Of a DNA stretch of 30,117 nucleotides, positions 14,478 through 21,577 are shown piece after piece. Every line of letters begins with the position of its first letter. The stretch's first letter is position 1. Both the position numbers and the translations under genes were made by a program. The notes under the pieces were generated by a model. It ran no database searches. It saw only the letters and a list, made by a program, of their open reading frames with translations, and was not told where the DNA came from. The stretch is from JACQHJ01 sp038063075 (GTDB taxonomy: Bacteria; Patescibacteriota; Microgenomatia; Levybacterales; UBA12049), in contig JBBTVW010000051.1 of the NCBI GenBank assembly GCA_038063075.1, positions 1 through 30,117 of the forward strand. The letters are read 5' to 3'.

Positions 14478-15704
14478 TTAGCGTTTTATTACTTCTTTAC
14501 CGATATATTTTTGCAAGACTTCTGGAATTATTATAGAACCATCTTCTTGTTGATAGTTTTCTAAAATTGCAATAATTGGTCTTGTTGAAAAAGCTGTTCC
14601 ATTTAAGATGTTTACGTAATTTTTTTCATTTCCATCTTGATATTTAATATTAAGTCTTCTTGATTGAAAATCTGTAGTAGTTGAGGTTGAAGTTACCTCT
14701 CTGTATTTATTTTCTGAAGGAATCCATGCCTCAAGATCATATTTTCTTGCAGCTGGATAACCTAAATCCCCAGTGCACATTTTTACAACCTGATATGGAA
14801 TACCTAGGGATTGAAGTAATTTTTCTTCTAAAGATAAGAGATATTCATGCTCTTTATCATCTTCTCCTTGTTTTGTATATGAAACCATTTCAACCTTATC
14901 AAATTGATGTGCTCTTAAAATTCCTCTCGTATCTTTTCCGTAACTTCCTGCTTCTCTTCTAAAACAGGTAGAAAAGCCAACATATCTTTTGGGTAAATCT
15001 TTTGCATTTAAAACCTCATCTTTATGTATAGCAACAATTGATTGTTCACTTGTTCCAACTAATACTAGATCATCTTTATCTAAGATATACATATCCTCAT
15101 CTCCACCGTTTTCCATGTAACCTAGTCCTTTCATTACTTCTGTTTTAATTAAAACTGGTGGAATTAAAGGAATAAATCCTTCTTTAAGTAAGAGGTCAAA
15201 GGCTAATTGTCTTAGGGCAAACTCTAAAAGAGCTCCTTCATTTTTTAAGAAATAAAATCTTGCTCCTGATATTTTTGAAGCTCTTACTACGTCAATAATA
15301 TCTAATTTTTCTCCTAAACTAAGATGATCTTTAGGAGCAAAGTTAAATTTAGTTGGTTCTCCAACCCTTCTTAAAACTTCATTCTCAGTATCGTTTTTAC
15401 CAAACTTAACATCGTCTTTTGCAGGATTTGGAAGTTGTAAAAGGTATTTATTTAACTCTTCCTTTATTGCGTTGAGGTCATTTTCATGCTTTTCCAGTTT
15501 TACTTTTACTTCTTTGCCTTTTTCAATATTTTTTTCTTTTGCTGCCCTATTTCTTTCTTCTCTTAAGGATTGGACCATTGTATCTAAGCCTCGAAGTTTA
15601 TTATCGAGTACTAGTATGTGTTCAATATTTACTTCTATTCCTTTTTCTTTTGCTTTTTTAACAACTAAATCTGGATTTTCTCTAATGAATTTTAAATCAA
15701 GCAT
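14478..15704 (-). CDS. serS: Seryl-tRNA synthetase
   Basis: This class II synthetase charges tRNA-Ser. Its 408 residues begin MLDLKFIRENPDLV, the normal start of SerRS, followed by the long antiparallel coiled-coil arm at about 30-110 that grips the tRNA. The catalytic core shows GTSEQSIVAIH, motif 2 as FRREAGSYGKDTRG, and motif 3 in the region of NGTAFSTRPIIAILENYQ, all in family order. Length is normal. Its -10 TATAAT with TGG upstream lies inside the 3' end of rdgB, 6 nt before the ATG, so it can be transcribed without a leader independently of rdgB. A weak GCTA/TAGC hairpin overlaps its stop. Confidence 0.97.
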   Translation of the reverse strand: MLDLKFIRENPDLVVKKAKEKGIEVNIEHILVLDNKLRGLDTMVQSLREERNRAAKEKNIEKGKEVKVKLEKHENDLNAIKEELNKYLLQLPNPAKDDVKFGKNDTENEVLRRVGEPTKFNFAPKDHLSLGEKLDIIDVVRASKISGARFYFLKNEGALLEFALRQLAFDLLLKEGFIPLIPPVLIKTEVMKGLGYMENGGDEDMYILDKDDLVLVGTSEQSIVAIHKDEVLNAKDLPKRYVGFSTCFRREAGSYGKDTRGILRAHQFDKVEMVSYTKQGEDDKEHEYLLSLEEKLLQSLGIPYQVVKMCTGDLGYPAARKYDLEAWIPSENKYREVTSTSTTTDFQSRRLNIKYQDGNEKNYVNILNGTAFSTRPIIAILENYQQEDGSIIIPEVLQKYIGKEVIKR

Positions 15705-15710
15705 ATTTAA

Positions 15711-15719
15711 ATTATACCA
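15711..15719 (-). promoter_or_regulatory. Extended -10 TGGTATAAT for serS, leaderless spacing
   Basis: Minus-strand TATAAT (15716..15711) with TGG upstream lies exactly 6 nt before the serS ATG and overlaps the end of rdgB. Confidence 0.7.
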
Positions 15720-16272
15720 TTTTTATTTTTTGAGTATCCATAAACTTTTTAAACTTTTGTAAAGCTTTAGCTCTATGCGAAATTAGGTTTTTCTTTTTAG
15801 GGCCCATTTGAGCAAAAGTCTCTTTTTCTCCATCTGGAATAACAATTGGATCAAATCCCCAACCCTCTGTTCCTTTTTCTTTTAAAGAAAGGGTGCCATT
15901 TACGCTGCCAATAAAAGTATGAATTTTTTTACCATCATGATATGCAATTACACTTTGAACTATTACTTTTCTATTTTTTTCATTCCTTAAAAGCTCTAGA
16001 ATTTTTTTATTTCCTAAAAGGTTATACATGTACTTTACAAATGGGCCTGGAAACTTATTCCAGACGTCAATAAATACACCAACATCATCAACAATTACCG
16101 GTTTTTTAAGAATATTAAATGCCTCCTGAACTTTTTTCCTTGCAACATATTCTAAATCCATACTTTGCACTTCATCTATTTCAATATCTGCAATCTTAAG
16201 AGGAATTTTTAAAATAGCTGATATTTCATCAACTTTTCCTTTGTTACCTGTTGCTACAAAAATCTTTTGCAT
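15712..16272 (-). CDS. rdgB: RdgB/HAM1 non-canonical purine NTP pyrophosphatase
   Basis: Enzymes of this family hydrolyse ITP, dITP and XTP to monophosphates, keeping damaged purines out of DNA and RNA. The 186-residue protein begins with the family signature IFVATGNKGKVDEI (residues 4-17). It continues with the conserved acidic PVIVDDVGVFIDVW and has the C-terminal GTEGWGFDPIVIPDG and ISHRAKAL motifs. All are in the usual order and the length is normal. Its promoter is TGGTATACT 6 nt before the ATG. It faces a divergent small gene across a 55-bp gap and precedes serS by 7 bp. Confidence 0.93.
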   Translation of the reverse strand: MQKIFVATGNKGKVDEISAILKIPLKIADIEIDEVQSMDLEYVARKKVQEAFNILKKPVIVDDVGVFIDVWNKFPGPFVKYMYNLLGNKKILELLRNEKNRKVIVQSVIAYHDGKKIHTFIGSVNGTLSLKEKGTEGWGFDPIVIPDGEKETFAQMGPKKKNLISHRAKALQKFKKFMDTQKIKMV

Positions 16273-16278
16273 TTCACA

Positions 16279-16287
16279 AGTATACCA
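16279..16287 (-). promoter_or_regulatory. Extended -10 TGGTATACT for rdgB, leaderless spacing
   Basis: Minus-strand TATACT (16284..16279) preceded by TGG lies 6 nt before the ATG at 16272. Confidence 0.65.
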
Positions 16288-16308
16288 CTTTTTTTATATG
16301 TTAAAAAA

Positions 16309-16320
16309 TGCTATTATAGT
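16309..16320 (+). promoter_or_regulatory. -10 region for the 68-residue gene
   Basis: TGCTATTAT (16309-16317), overlapped by TATAGT (16315-16320), precedes the ATG at 16328 by 10 or 7 nt respectively. Either would give a leaderless or nearly leaderless message. Confidence 0.5.
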
Positions 16321-16327
16321 AACCTAA

Positions 16328-16534
16328 ATGAAAGAAACAACACCAAATTCAACAGAAACATGGATATTCCCAAATGAACCTATAAGAAAAGGCCCAAGGC
16401 CTGTTTTTCCAGAAACACCTATTAAAGTAGTTAATGAAACCTACTTAGCACAATCTAGGCTTAGGGCAAGACGAAGAAGACATCAAAGAGGATTTGAACT
16501 TACTGCAAGATATTCAACATCTAGGCAGCATTAA
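16328..16534 (+). CDS. Small basic protein, unknown
   Basis: The 68 residues are not similar to any family I know. The N-terminal half is proline-rich and mixed in charge (NEPIRKGPRPVFPETPIKV). The C-terminal half is strongly basic (QSRLRARRRRHQRGFEL) and may bind nucleic acid. It is an isolated plus-strand gene between minus-strand neighbours, with a plausible promoter right before the ATG. Its last 14 bp overlap the 3' end of lysS on the other strand. The arginine-rich style is shared with the small genes near 18.2 kb. Confidence 0.5.
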   Translation: MKETTPNSTETWIFPNEPIRKGPRPVFPETPIKVVNETYLAQSRLRARRRRHQRGFELTARYSTSRQH

Positions 16535-18029
16535 ATCTTTTTTTAATAAACTCTTTATCTAAAGAAAGAATAAGCCATGCAGCTTTTGGTCCATGATCTT
16601 TTCCAATCAAACTTAAGTAAATGGCAGCAAAAGTCTCTTTACCGCTTAACCCTAACTCTTTACCTATTTCATAAATTTTTGTTTGAAACTCTTCAGGATC
16701 CCAAGTTTTATCAACTTCTTCTGCAATTTTTCCTAAAACTTCTTTTTGTTTTTCTGACAAATCTTGAGCCTCTTTTGGCAATTCATTTTGTACATGAAAT
16801 TTTTTATCCTCAGGCGCATATTTTTCCAACCAAACTTTAGCAAATGGTACCCATTCATTTAGTCCATTTTTCTTAATCTCCCCTGCCATATTTGGCATCT
16901 GTACCCATTGAGATAAAATTGAAAATTTAACTTTTGGTGGATGCTTTATTTCGTTAATTTGAGAATATTTAAAAATTTTTGCTTTTTCATTATCTTCTAA
17001 GCTTTTATTTTTTACTGCGTCGAAATATATTTGCGCGTACTCTTCATATTCATCGTATAATCTAGGGATTAAATCTGTCCCTAGTGGCGTAAATTCCACA
17101 GCCCTACTTGGCGGATTTTTAATCATTAAAAATCTAACTAATTCAGGTGCTAGTATTTCTAGCAACTGTTCTCCATTTAAGCCAACACCTTTTGAAGAGG
17201 CCATTTTCTTACCTCCTGAAAGAAAAAATTCATATGAGAATTTAAAAGGCGGTTTAACTTTGAATACATCAGTAATTATTCTCATAGCCACATCATAAGT
17301 GCCACCAGCGGATGCATGATCTTTACCAGCCCCTTCTATAGTTACACCGAAAATCCACCATTTAGAAGCCCATTCTACTTTAAAAGGCATTTTACTATTT
17401 CCCTTAAAAGGGGACATTTTACCAATCGTTCCACAACCTTTTGCCCAAATTACTAAATCTGATTTACAAACGAATTCTACTTCTTTTCCATCCCATCCAA
17501 TTACTTTGGTTGTTCCTAATTTTCCGCAATTAGGACATACTACTTGAAGAGGATACCAATCATCACCAAGAGTTTTTTTATATATCTCTTCATATACCCT
17601 TCTTACATCTTTTACATGATCTAGAACAAATTTTATTGCATTATCAAAAGTACCATCTTTATAGAGATCACTTGTTTTATAAATCTCTCCATTTATTCCT
17701 AATTCTTTCAGTATTTTCCTTAATTTATTACCGAAATAATCAGCAAATGAACCATTCCCATCGGGAGAAGGAACAAGATAAATCGGAATACCCATGTATT
17801 TTTCGTGGGTTTGTTTTAAATCAGTAGGTAAACCATCCAAAGGATCTGCATCATCAAATCCATAAGTAAATTTTACTCCTATTCCTCTTTCTTTAAGAAT
17901 TCGAAAAAGAACATCATGCATCACTGGACCTTTCATCGAACCCATGTGAACCATTCCGGACGGAGTCCAGGCGTCATTTATCCATTCATTAACTTTTCTA
18001 TCTTCAAGTAATCGATCTGCCCAAAACAT
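16521..18029 (-). CDS. lysS: Class I (archaeal-type) lysyl-tRNA synthetase
   Basis: This enzyme charges tRNA-Lys using the class I Rossmann fold rather than the class II LysRS common in bacteria. In its 502 residues the HIGH-like motif is HMGS (28-31) after WTPSG, and the KMSKS-like motif is KMASSK (275-280). A zinc-ribbon-like insertion has CPNC (165-168) with Cys188 and Cys199. The acidic patch GFDDADPLDGLP is also typical. Class I LysRS occurs in archaea, spirochaetes, alphaproteobacteria and CPR bacteria. A TAAAAT box lies 6 nt before the ATG. Two small genes and a Lys-codon-rich attenuator-like leader lie upstream on the same strand, so read-through from there could add lysine-responsive control. 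Confidence 0.95.
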   Translation of the reverse strand: MFWADRLLEDRKVNEWINDAWTPSGMVHMGSMKGPVMHDVLFRILKERGIGVKFTYGFDDADPLDGLPTDLKQTHEKYMGIPIYLVPSPDGNGSFADYFGNKLRKILKELGINGEIYKTSDLYKDGTFDNAIKFVLDHVKDVRRVYEEIYKKTLGDDWYPLQVVCPNCGKLGTTKVIGWDGKEVEFVCKSDLVIWAKGCGTIGKMSPFKGNSKMPFKVEWASKWWIFGVTIEGAGKDHASAGGTYDVAMRIITDVFKVKPPFKFSYEFFLSGGKKMASSKGVGLNGEQLLEILAPELVRFLMIKNPPSRAVEFTPLGTDLIPRLYDEYEEYAQIYFDAVKNKSLEDNEKAKIFKYSQINEIKHPPKVKFSILSQWVQMPNMAGEIKKNGLNEWVPFAKVWLEKYAPEDKKFHVQNELPKEAQDLSEKQKEVLGKIAEEVDKTWDPEEFQTKIYEIGKELGLSGKETFAAIYLSLIGKDHGPKAAWLILSLDKEFIKKRFNAA

Positions 18030-18035
18030 AATGTT

Positions 18036-18041
18036 ATTTTA
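18036..18041 (-). promoter_or_regulatory. -10 box TAAAAT for lysS, leaderless spacing
   Basis: Minus-strand TAAAAT at 18041..18036 ends 6 nt before the lysS ATG at 18029. No TGn extension is present. Confidence 0.55.
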
Positions 18042-18072
18042 CCTTAAAAGAAAATAAATATAAACGGCAAGA

Positions 18073-18327
18073 TTAAGTCCTTAAATGTCCCTGACCTAAT
18101 CTAACAGTACTTGTACTAGGAATAACTTGTCTAGTTGAAATAGGCATACTATTATCCAATTGTAATCCTCTACTAAATCTAAATCTTTGTTTTACCTCTC
18201 TTCTTTCAAAACCCATAGCAAAATCCCTTTTTCCTTCTAATAAAACATTTCTTTCTGCTCTTGGTATAAGAAGATTAAATTCAATACTATTTTTAGCACA
18301 CCGTATTCTAATAATTTCTTTTATCAT
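18073..18327 (-). CDS. Small basic protein, unknown
   Basis: The start MIKEIIRIRCAKN (84 residues) was chosen over an upstream in-frame ATG because GAGGAGG at 18343..18337 lies 9 nt before it. The protein is rich in Arg (ERREVKQRFRFSRGLQL) with a Ser/Thr-rich end (STRQVIPSTSTVRLGQGHL). There is one cysteine and no membrane segment. It follows the 89-residue gene by 25 bp and precedes lysS by 43 bp, all on one strand. No homologue was recognised; a nucleic-acid-binding role is possible from the charge alone. Confidence 0.5.
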   Translation of the reverse strand: MIKEIIRIRCAKNSIEFNLLIPRAERNVLLEGKRDFAMGFERREVKQRFRFSRGLQLDNSMPISTRQVIPSTSTVRLGQGHLRT

Positions 18328-18352
18328 CTTTACTTTCCTCCTCTTATGTTTT

Positions 18353-18622
18353 TCATAAACCTTCCCCTTCCTCTCTTTTTCTATTAAAACTATTCCAACC
18401 ATTTAAAACACCATAAACCTCACCAACTTTAAAAACAGCAAAAATCGCTCCTTCTGGATCTCTTCCTAAACCCTGAACTTGACCTTCAGAATCCCGAATA
18501 ATCCACCCACCAGCCTCTCCTCTTGCCATTGTCATTCCACCAGGCAATCCAGTTTCAACAATTGGAGTATTAGTACCAACTGGTTCAATTTGTCCCCTAT
18601 GCCCCCTAACTATTTCAGTCAT
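18353..18622 (-). CDS. Small glycine-rich protein, unknown
   Basis: These 89 residues begin MTEIVRGHRGQIEPVG and include the Gly-rich TGLPGGMTMARGEAGGW. A repetitive-looking middle (IRDSEGQVQGLGRDPEGAIFAVFKVGEVYGVLNG) looks beta-stranded. The stop is TGA. AAGGAG at 18637..18632 sits 9 nt before the ATG, a good ribosome site, and a structured leader with an intrinsic terminator lies immediately upstream. It is therefore the first gene whose expression needs read-through of that terminator. Function unknown; not membrane-bound. Confidence 0.55.
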   Translation of the reverse strand: MTEIVRGHRGQIEPVGTNTPIVETGLPGGMTMARGEAGGWIIRDSEGQVQGLGRDPEGAIFAVFKVGEVYGVLNGWNSFNRKREEGEGL

Positions 18623-18650
18623 AATTTTATTCTCCTTACTTTAAACCACT

Positions 18651-18672
18651 AAAAAACCCCTCCTTTGAGGGG
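18651..18672 (-). terminator. Intrinsic terminator within the leader
   Basis: The minus-strand CCCCTC-AAAG-GAGGGG hairpin (18672..18657) is followed by TTTTTT. It lies 29 nt before the first small gene, so it terminates the leader unless prevented. Confidence 0.85.
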
Positions 18673-18749
18673 CTTGTCTTAAATGGATTTCTAAACTTTA
18701 TACCAAGACAAATCCCTCCGTAGAGAGGTTCTTCTTGGTCTTTTTAGAA
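18667..18749 (-). promoter_or_regulatory. Candidate leader-peptide attenuator with competing helices
   Basis: Minus-strand RNA. Helix 1:2 is a long hairpin: TTCTAAA with TTTAGAA, ACCAAGA with TCTTGGT, and CTCTC-TACG-GAGGG with a UACG tetraloop (arms 18749..18723 and 18718..18689). Helix 2:3 pairs GAGGGATTTGTCTT (18718..18705) with AAGACAAGCCCCTC (18680..18667) at 13 of 14 positions, counting one G-U. Helix 3:4 is the terminator. Segment 2 is shared by 1:2 and 2:3, and segment 3 by 2:3 and 3:4, so the states exclude one another. The leader ORF covers segments 1 and 2, and its KKTKK codons lie at the 5' side of segment 1. This is the classical attenuation layout. Confidence 0.6.
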
Positions 18750-18766
18750 AAATTTACTTTAAGCAT
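18698..18766 (-). CDS. Leader mini-ORF (22 residues) with KKTKK run
   Basis: The frame opens MLKVNFSKKTKKN and closes EGFVLV before TAA. Five of the first twelve residues are Lys, four of them in codons 8, 9, 11 and 12. The ATG lies 7 nt after the -10 box, so translation would be leaderless like most first genes here. The ORF overlaps the leader hairpin, and its stop lies just past segment 2, so a ribosome finishing the peptide would cover segment 2 and favour the terminator. It may therefore be a regulatory leader peptide rather than a functional protein. Confidence 0.5.
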   Translation of the reverse strand: MLKVNFSKKTKKNLSTEGFVLV

Positions 18767-18773
18767 GTCTATC

Positions 18774-18782
18774 ATTATAACA
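18774..18782 (-). promoter_or_regulatory. Extended -10 TGTTATAAT for the attenuated leader
   Basis: Minus-strand TATAAT (18779..18774) with TGT directly upstream lies between the end of kbl and the leader. The -35 region is weak, as is usual for extended -10 promoters. Confidence 0.65.
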
Positions 18783-18802
18783 GATGAGGTAACTTTTTAA
18801 AA

Positions 18803-20002
18803 CTATTTTATTACTCCCAAACTTTTTCCTATTTTTTCAAAAGCAGCAATTCCAAAATCTAAATCTTTTTTATCATGTGAAGCTGATGGAATAACCCTGA
18901 TTCTTGCCTTACCTTTAGCAACCATTGGAAAAACAATTGGCGTTGCAAAAACATTTTCCTCAAAGAGTTTTGCACTAAAATTCCTTGCTAAATCTTCATC
19001 AGAAAGCATTACTGGAATAATTGGAGTAAGACTTATTCCAGTATCAAAACCTAATTTTTTAAAGTTTGATTTTAAATAATCAACGTTTTCCCAAAGTTTT
19101 TTGACTGGAGCATCAGACTCTTGAAGTATTCTTATTGCTTCAAGAGAAGCTGCAGTATCTGGGATCGATAAAGCAATTGAGAAAAGTCTTTGCCTAGATT
19201 TTAATTTATAATATGAGATTAAAGTTTTATTACTTGCGATAAAACCACCAAGAGAAGAAAATGCTTTTGATAAACTTCCTACTTCTATGTCAACTTGTCC
19301 AAGTAAACCAAAATGATCAACTATTCCTCTTCCACCCTTACCAAGTACACCTTCTCCATGAGCATCATCAACCATAGTTAGTGCTCCATACTCCTTAGCA
19401 AGCTTTACAATTTCTGTAAGTGGAGCTAAGTCTCCATCCATAGAAAAGACTCCATCTGTAATAATTAAAATTATTGGCTTTTCACCATCTGATTTTGCAA
19501 TATTTGCTAAACTAGCAGCGTCTTTTAATCTTTGCTCCAAATCAGACATATCAGTGTGTTTATAAATAAATTTATTTTTAACTCCAGATAGTTTTACTGC
19601 GTCAATTATTGATGCGTGGTTTAATTCATCAGAAATAACAATATCTTCTTTACCTATTATTGTTTGTACTGCTGCAGCGTTTGCAAGATAAGCACTAGTA
19701 AAAACAATTGCACCTTCTGTTCCTTTAAAATCAGCGATGGCTTGTTCCAGTTCTAAATGAATTGTATGAGTACCTGCTAAGGTTCTGTATCCAGTAGCAA
19801 CTCCATATTTATCAACTGCAGCTTTAACTGCATCTTTTATTCTTTGCTCATTGGTAAACCCCAAATAATGACTTGAGCAAAAATTGAGCTTCTCTACGCC
19901 ATCAATTGTTAAATATGGTCCTTGTGCTGATTCAATTATTCTAGGAGATACTCCACCTTGAATTGCTTCTTCTATTTTTTTATAAAAATCTGTTGGGTTC
20001 AT
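18803..20002 (-). CDS. kbl: 2-amino-3-ketobutyrate CoA ligase (glycine C-acetyltransferase)
   Basis: This PLP enzyme of the alpha-oxoamine synthase family cleaves 2-amino-3-oxobutyrate with CoA to glycine and acetyl-CoA. Its 399 residues match the family length. The PLP-binding lysine is Lys246 in GSLSKAFSSLGGF, and the cofactor aspartate and histidine are in VDDAHGEGVLG (211-221). FCSSHYLGFT and GYRTLAGTHTIH are also typical. By sequence alone it could be an 8-amino-7-oxononanoate synthase, but the ATGA overlap with threonine dehydrogenase directly upstream fixes the pathway as threonine degradation. Confidence 0.93.
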   Translation of the reverse strand: MNPTDFYKKIEEAIQGGVSPRIIESAQGPYLTIDGVEKLNFCSSHYLGFTNEQRIKDAVKAAVDKYGVATGYRTLAGTHTIHLELEQAIADFKGTEGAIVFTSAYLANAAAVQTIIGKEDIVISDELNHASIIDAVKLSGVKNKFIYKHTDMSDLEQRLKDAASLANIAKSDGEKPIILIITDGVFSMDGDLAPLTEIVKLAKEYGALTMVDDAHGEGVLGKGGRGIVDHFGLLGQVDIEVGSLSKAFSSLGGFIASNKTLISYYKLKSRQRLFSIALSIPDTAASLEAIRILQESDAPVKKLWENVDYLKSNFKKLGFDTGISLTPIIPVMLSDEDLARNFSAKLFEENVFATPIVFPMVAKGKARIRVIPSASHDKKDLDFGIAAFEKIGKSLGVIK

Positions 20003-21021
20003 GGTATTAATACTACTTTACCACACTGTCCTGATTTCATTACTGCCATTGCCTCTTCAAACTCTGAAAGCTTAAACTGATGAGTTACTAGTTTTGCTAA
20101 ATCTACTTTTTTGGATGCTAACAAATCTGAAGTCTGATACCATGTTTCCCAAATTCTTCTACCAAAAACGCTTATTGCAGATAGTTCTTTATTAATAAAG
20201 TATTTTCCTATTTCGATACTTGCCTCTTTTTTTGGAACGCCAAAAAAAACTATTTTTCCAGCAATTCTTGCTGCTTCCAAAATAGTATTCATAATTTCAG
20301 CATTTCCGCTTGTTTCTATAACAACTTCAAATTGATTTTTGTATTTTTCTGGCAAATAATCATAAACCTCATCTGCACCCATTTTCATAGCAAGATTTCT
20401 TCTGTATTCACCTCTATTTATACCAATAACTTTTTTTGCACCATATGCTTTAGCAACAGAAACTACACATTGACCTACAGGACCTAGTCCAAAAACAATT
20501 ACAGACTTGCCTGCAACATCTGCTTTTGAAACAACATGAACTGCATTTCCTAATGGTTCTTGAGCACTGATAACATTTGCAGGTATATCAATTGTATTTT
20601 TCCAACTCGTTCTAATAGGGATTACAGCATACTGGGCAAATCCACCATAATCTCCACCTATTCCAAAAAGCTGCATATTTTCGCAAACATGACGATTATT
20701 TATTCTACATTGATAGCAGTTGTTACAAAAAATGTGAGTTTCAGAAGAAACCATATCTCCAACCTTAATGTCAGTTAACTCGTCACTATTTACTTCTAAA
20801 ACCTCTCCAACAACTTCGTGGCCAAGAGTAACTGGAAACTTTTGGATATGACCTTCTGCCCATGGAGTCCAATCATAAAGCGATATATCTGTTCCACAAA
20901 TAGATGAGGCTTTTACTTTAATTAATAATTCTCCTTTTTTAGGTTTGGGGATAGGAATATTTCGAAGGGCAACACCAGGGGCGTTTTTCTCTTTAACTAC
21001 GGCCAACATTGTTTTTGCCAT
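19999..21021 (-). CDS. tdh: L-threonine 3-dehydrogenase (zinc MDR family)
   Basis: Tdh oxidises L-threonine to 2-amino-3-ketobutyrate with NAD+, feeding Kbl. The catalytic zinc site begins with SSICGTDISLYDW, and the structural zinc cysteines are in FCNNCYQCRINNRHVC. The NAD-binding loop is FGLGPVGQ. The C-terminal GRRIWETWYQ is characteristic of Tdh rather than other medium-chain dehydrogenases. I chose the ATG giving MAKTMLAVVKEK (340 residues); a TTG twelve bases upstream and an ATG twelve bases downstream are alternatives. It follows greA by 12 nt and overlaps kbl by 4 nt, forming greA-tdh-kbl. Confidence 0.93.
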   Translation of the reverse strand: MAKTMLAVVKEKNAPGVALRNIPIPKPKKGELLIKVKASSICGTDISLYDWTPWAEGHIQKFPVTLGHEVVGEVLEVNSDELTDIKVGDMVSSETHIFCNNCYQCRINNRHVCENMQLFGIGGDYGGFAQYAVIPIRTSWKNTIDIPANVISAQEPLGNAVHVVSKADVAGKSVIVFGLGPVGQCVVSVAKAYGAKKVIGINRGEYRRNLAMKMGADEVYDYLPEKYKNQFEVVIETSGNAEIMNTILEAARIAGKIVFFGVPKKEASIEIGKYFINKELSAISVFGRRIWETWYQTSDLLASKKVDLAKLVTHQFKLSEFEEAMAVMKSGQCGKVVLIP

Positions 21022-21033
21022 AAATTTTTGCAA

Positions 21034-21507
21034 CTAATTAACTGAGACTATTGTGTATAAAACTTTTCCTGCTGGAGCTTGGACTTCAACTTTTTCTCCA
21101 ACTTTTTTACCTAAAAGTGCTTTTCCAAGAGGGGATTCATGTGAGATTTTTTTCTCTTTTGGATCTGCTTCCCACTCTCCAACAACTGTGAACTCTTCCT
21201 TTTTGCCTTTAACATTTACGAAAACTTTAGATCCAAGCTGAACAGTACTGCTTGCACCATTATGATGATTTTCTTCGATAAGTACTGCTTGATTTATTAA
21301 TTCTTCAAGCTCCCCAAGTCTTCCGTCTATAAAAGAGAGTTCCTCTCTGGCTGCAACGTATTCAGCATTTTCAGAAAGATCTCCCATGCTTCTTGCTTGA
21401 GATACTCTTTCTAAAACAAGTGGTCTTTTTGACGAGTTTAACTCATCGAACTCATTCTTGAGCTCGTGTAAACCTTCTTTTGTTAAATAAATTTTTTTAC
21501 TGTCCAT
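21034..21507 (-). CDS. greA: Transcription elongation factor GreA
   Basis: GreA enters the RNA polymerase secondary channel and stimulates cleavage of backtracked RNA. The chosen start MDSKKIYLTKEGLHELK gives 157 residues, the normal length; a longer frame begins inside the leader hairpin. The N-terminal coiled coil includes the tip residues in SENAEYVAAREE (Asp and Glu of GDLSENAEY). The C-terminal domain ends with SPLGKALLGKKVGEKVEVQAP, both family hallmarks. It is first in an operon with tdh and kbl. The leader contains a good promoter and a terminator-like hairpin. Confidence 0.95.
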   Translation of the reverse strand: MDSKKIYLTKEGLHELKNEFDELNSSKRPLVLERVSQARSMGDLSENAEYVAAREELSFIDGRLGELEELINQAVLIEENHHNGASSTVQLGSKVFVNVKGKKEEFTVVGEWEADPKEKKISHESPLGKALLGKKVGEKVEVQAPAGKVLYTIVSVN

Positions 21508-21516
21508 ATTTTCTAA

Positions 21517-21544
21517 AATAAAATCCCTCAAAGTATTTCGAGGG
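21517..21544 (-). terminator. Terminator-like hairpin in the greA leader
   Basis: Minus-strand CCCTC and GAGGG (21544..21540 and 21529..21525) form a 5-bp stem, extendable by AAA/TTT pairing with a bulge. It is followed by ATTTTATTTT, ending 9 nt before the greA ATG. The T-tract is interrupted, so termination would be partial. Confidence 0.5.
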
Positions 21545-21577
21545 AATAATAAATAAATTCAATTATTTGTACAATGC

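Noticed and set aside
16470..16510. GTTCAAATCC on the minus strand, like a tRNA T-arm
   Set aside because: The flanks do not form a T-stem or acceptor stem and the sequence lies inside the 68-residue coding frame; no tRNA can be folded here.
18353..18402. Programmed frameshift joining the 89-residue frame to the overlapping downstream frame
   Set aside because: There is no clear slippery site plus pseudoknot, and the downstream gene has its own strong GAGGAGG ribosome site and ATG.
18667..18749. Known metabolite riboswitch (fluoride, guanidine, preQ1, lysine)
   Set aside because: I could not match the conserved cores of these classes. The leader is short and overlapped by an ORF, so a leader-peptide attenuator fits better.
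18803..20002. 8-amino-7-oxononanoate synthase (bioF) for the PLP enzyme
   Set aside because: Same superfamily, but the overlapping threonine dehydrogenase gene and absence of biotin genes favour kbl.
14210..21544. Shared CCCTC...GAGGG hairpins at 14.2, 18.66 and 21.53 kb as a repeat family
   Set aside because: Loops and flanks differ, and GC-rich stems of this kind are what any intrinsic terminator would use.
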